Source of the DNA: Thiotrichaceae bacterium
GTDB taxonomy: Bacteria; Pseudomonadota; Gammaproteobacteria; Thiotrichales; Thiotrichaceae
Reading direction: 5' to 3'
NCBI GenBank assembly: GCA_027030285.1
Contig: JALVFC010000542.1
Location: 1 to 6,775 of the forward strand
Length of the DNA: 6,775 nucleotides
A program made the translations under genes and the position numbers. Numbering within the stretch: position 1 is the first letter of the stretch; the number at the start of each line of letters is the position of its first letter. The notes beneath the pieces were generated by a model, which saw nothing but the letters and a program-made list of their open reading frames with translations, was not told the origin of the DNA and did no database searches. Shown piece by piece: positions 6,167-6,775 of the stretch.

Positions 6167-6775
6167 ATGCACACCCCTACCCCAATCCCGGAAAGCCATC
6201 ACCCTGCACGGTACTGGCATTTACTGGACGACAACCGTATTCAGTGCGATGTCTGCCCGCGCTACTGCAAACTCAAGGACGGGCAGCGCGGACTGTGTTT
6301 TGTTCGTCAACGCGAAGGCGACAAGCTCATTCTCACAACCTATGGTCGATCCAGCGGCTTCGCCATTGACCCCATTGAAAAGAAACCGCTAAACCATTTT
6401 CTGCCTGGTACGCCAGTGCTCTCCTTTGGCACTGCGGGCTGTAACCTGTCCTGCAAATTCTGTCAAAACTGGGATATCAGCAAATCGCGCGAGATGGACA
6501 CACTGATGCAGCAGGCAAGCCCTAAAACCATTGCCCAGGCTGCAAAGGAGCTTGGTTGTCGCAGCGTGGCCTATACCTATAACGATCCAATTATTTTTCT
6601 GGAATATGCGGTTGACACTGCCAAAGAATGCCGTGCTCAAGGCATTCAGAATATTGCGGTAACCGCAGGCTATATCACCGAGGAAGCGCGTGCCGAATTC
6701 TTTGAATATATGGATGCCGTCAATGTGGATCTAAAAGGCTTTACCAACAGCTTCTATAAAAAACTCTGTGCGGGT
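6167..6775 (+). CDS. amrS: Radical SAM enzyme of the AmmeMemoRadiSam system, 3' end cut by the window
   Basis: 203 residues are visible with no stop before the window end. The N-terminus carries a cysteine-rich segment (Cys27, Cys30, Cys34, Cys44 in a CDVCPRYC...GQRGLC context) that could bind a metal or an extra cluster. It is followed by an IEKKPLNHFLPG stretch (70-81). The radical SAM CX3CX2C motif comes next (Cys92, Cys96, Cys99 in GCNLSCKFCQNW), where three cysteines hold the [4Fe-4S] cluster that cleaves S-adenosylmethionine. Later segments, AYTYNDPIIFLEY and VNVDLKGF, fit this pyruvate-formate-lyase-activase-like group. The layout matches the AmmeMemoRadiSam radical SAM family rather than a true PflA, because it has the extra N-terminal cysteines and sits beside amrA and amrB. 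The modified substrate is unknown. It is transcribed divergently from amrB and has its own good ribosome site. Roughly the last third or more of the enzyme is probably missing. Confidence 0.94.
   Translation, partial: MHTPTPIPESHHPARYWHLLDDNRIQCDVCPRYCKLKDGQRGLCFVRQREGDKLILTTYGRSSGFAIDPIEKKPLNHFLPGTPVLSFGTAGCNLSCKFCQNWDISKSREMDTLMQQASPKTIAQAAKELGCRSVAYTYNDPIIFLEYAVDTAKECRAQGIQNIAVTAGYITEEARAEFFEYMDAVNVDLKGFTNSFYKKLCAG

Noticed and set aside
6389..6640. Minus-strand ORF opposite amrS
   Set aside because: The plus frame encodes the radical SAM cysteine motif and matches the family along its length.

Overview
The window looks like chromosomal DNA of a Gram-negative proteobacterium, probably beta- or gammaproteobacterial. 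This rests on a fused periplasmic chain-length regulator/tyrosine kinase of the Wzc/ExoP type, an ExoA-like glycosyltransferase, a degenerate proteobacterial ATTCC-N-GGAAT dispersed repeat, and moderate GC content judged by eye. I cannot name a genus. Coding density is high: the largest non-coding gap is about 135 bases, and there is no stretch over 300 bases without a gene. I saw no tRNA, rRNA, CRISPR array or transposase.

Left half (bases 2-4623, all + strand): the end of an exopolysaccharide (EPS) or capsule locus. It holds the 3' part of a family-2 glycosyltransferase with a C-terminal membrane region, a complete 745-residue polysaccharide co-polymerase fused to a BY-kinase, and a 449-residue secreted right-handed parallel beta-helix protein. 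The gap between the last two carries a decayed palindromic repeat. Inferred roles: the glycosyltransferase adds sugars to a lipid-linked unit, the Wzc-like protein controls chain length and export through ATP-dependent tyrosine phosphorylation, and the beta-helix protein binds or trims the polymer outside the cytoplasm.

Right half (bases 4638-6775): a complete AmmeMemoRadiSam set, except that the radical SAM gene runs off the window. An AMMECR1-domain gene (amrA) and a Memo-like gene (amrB) form a translationally coupled pair on the minus strand, with amrB first. A radical SAM gene (amrS) lies divergently on the plus strand. All three have strong Shine-Dalgarno sequences, and amrB and amrS share a 135-base AT-rich divergent promoter region. 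This three-protein set recurs across bacteria and archaea, but to my knowledge its biochemical role is undefined, so it is the best candidate here for an uncharacterised system. It converges tail-to-tail on the EPS locus with only 14 bases between stop codons.
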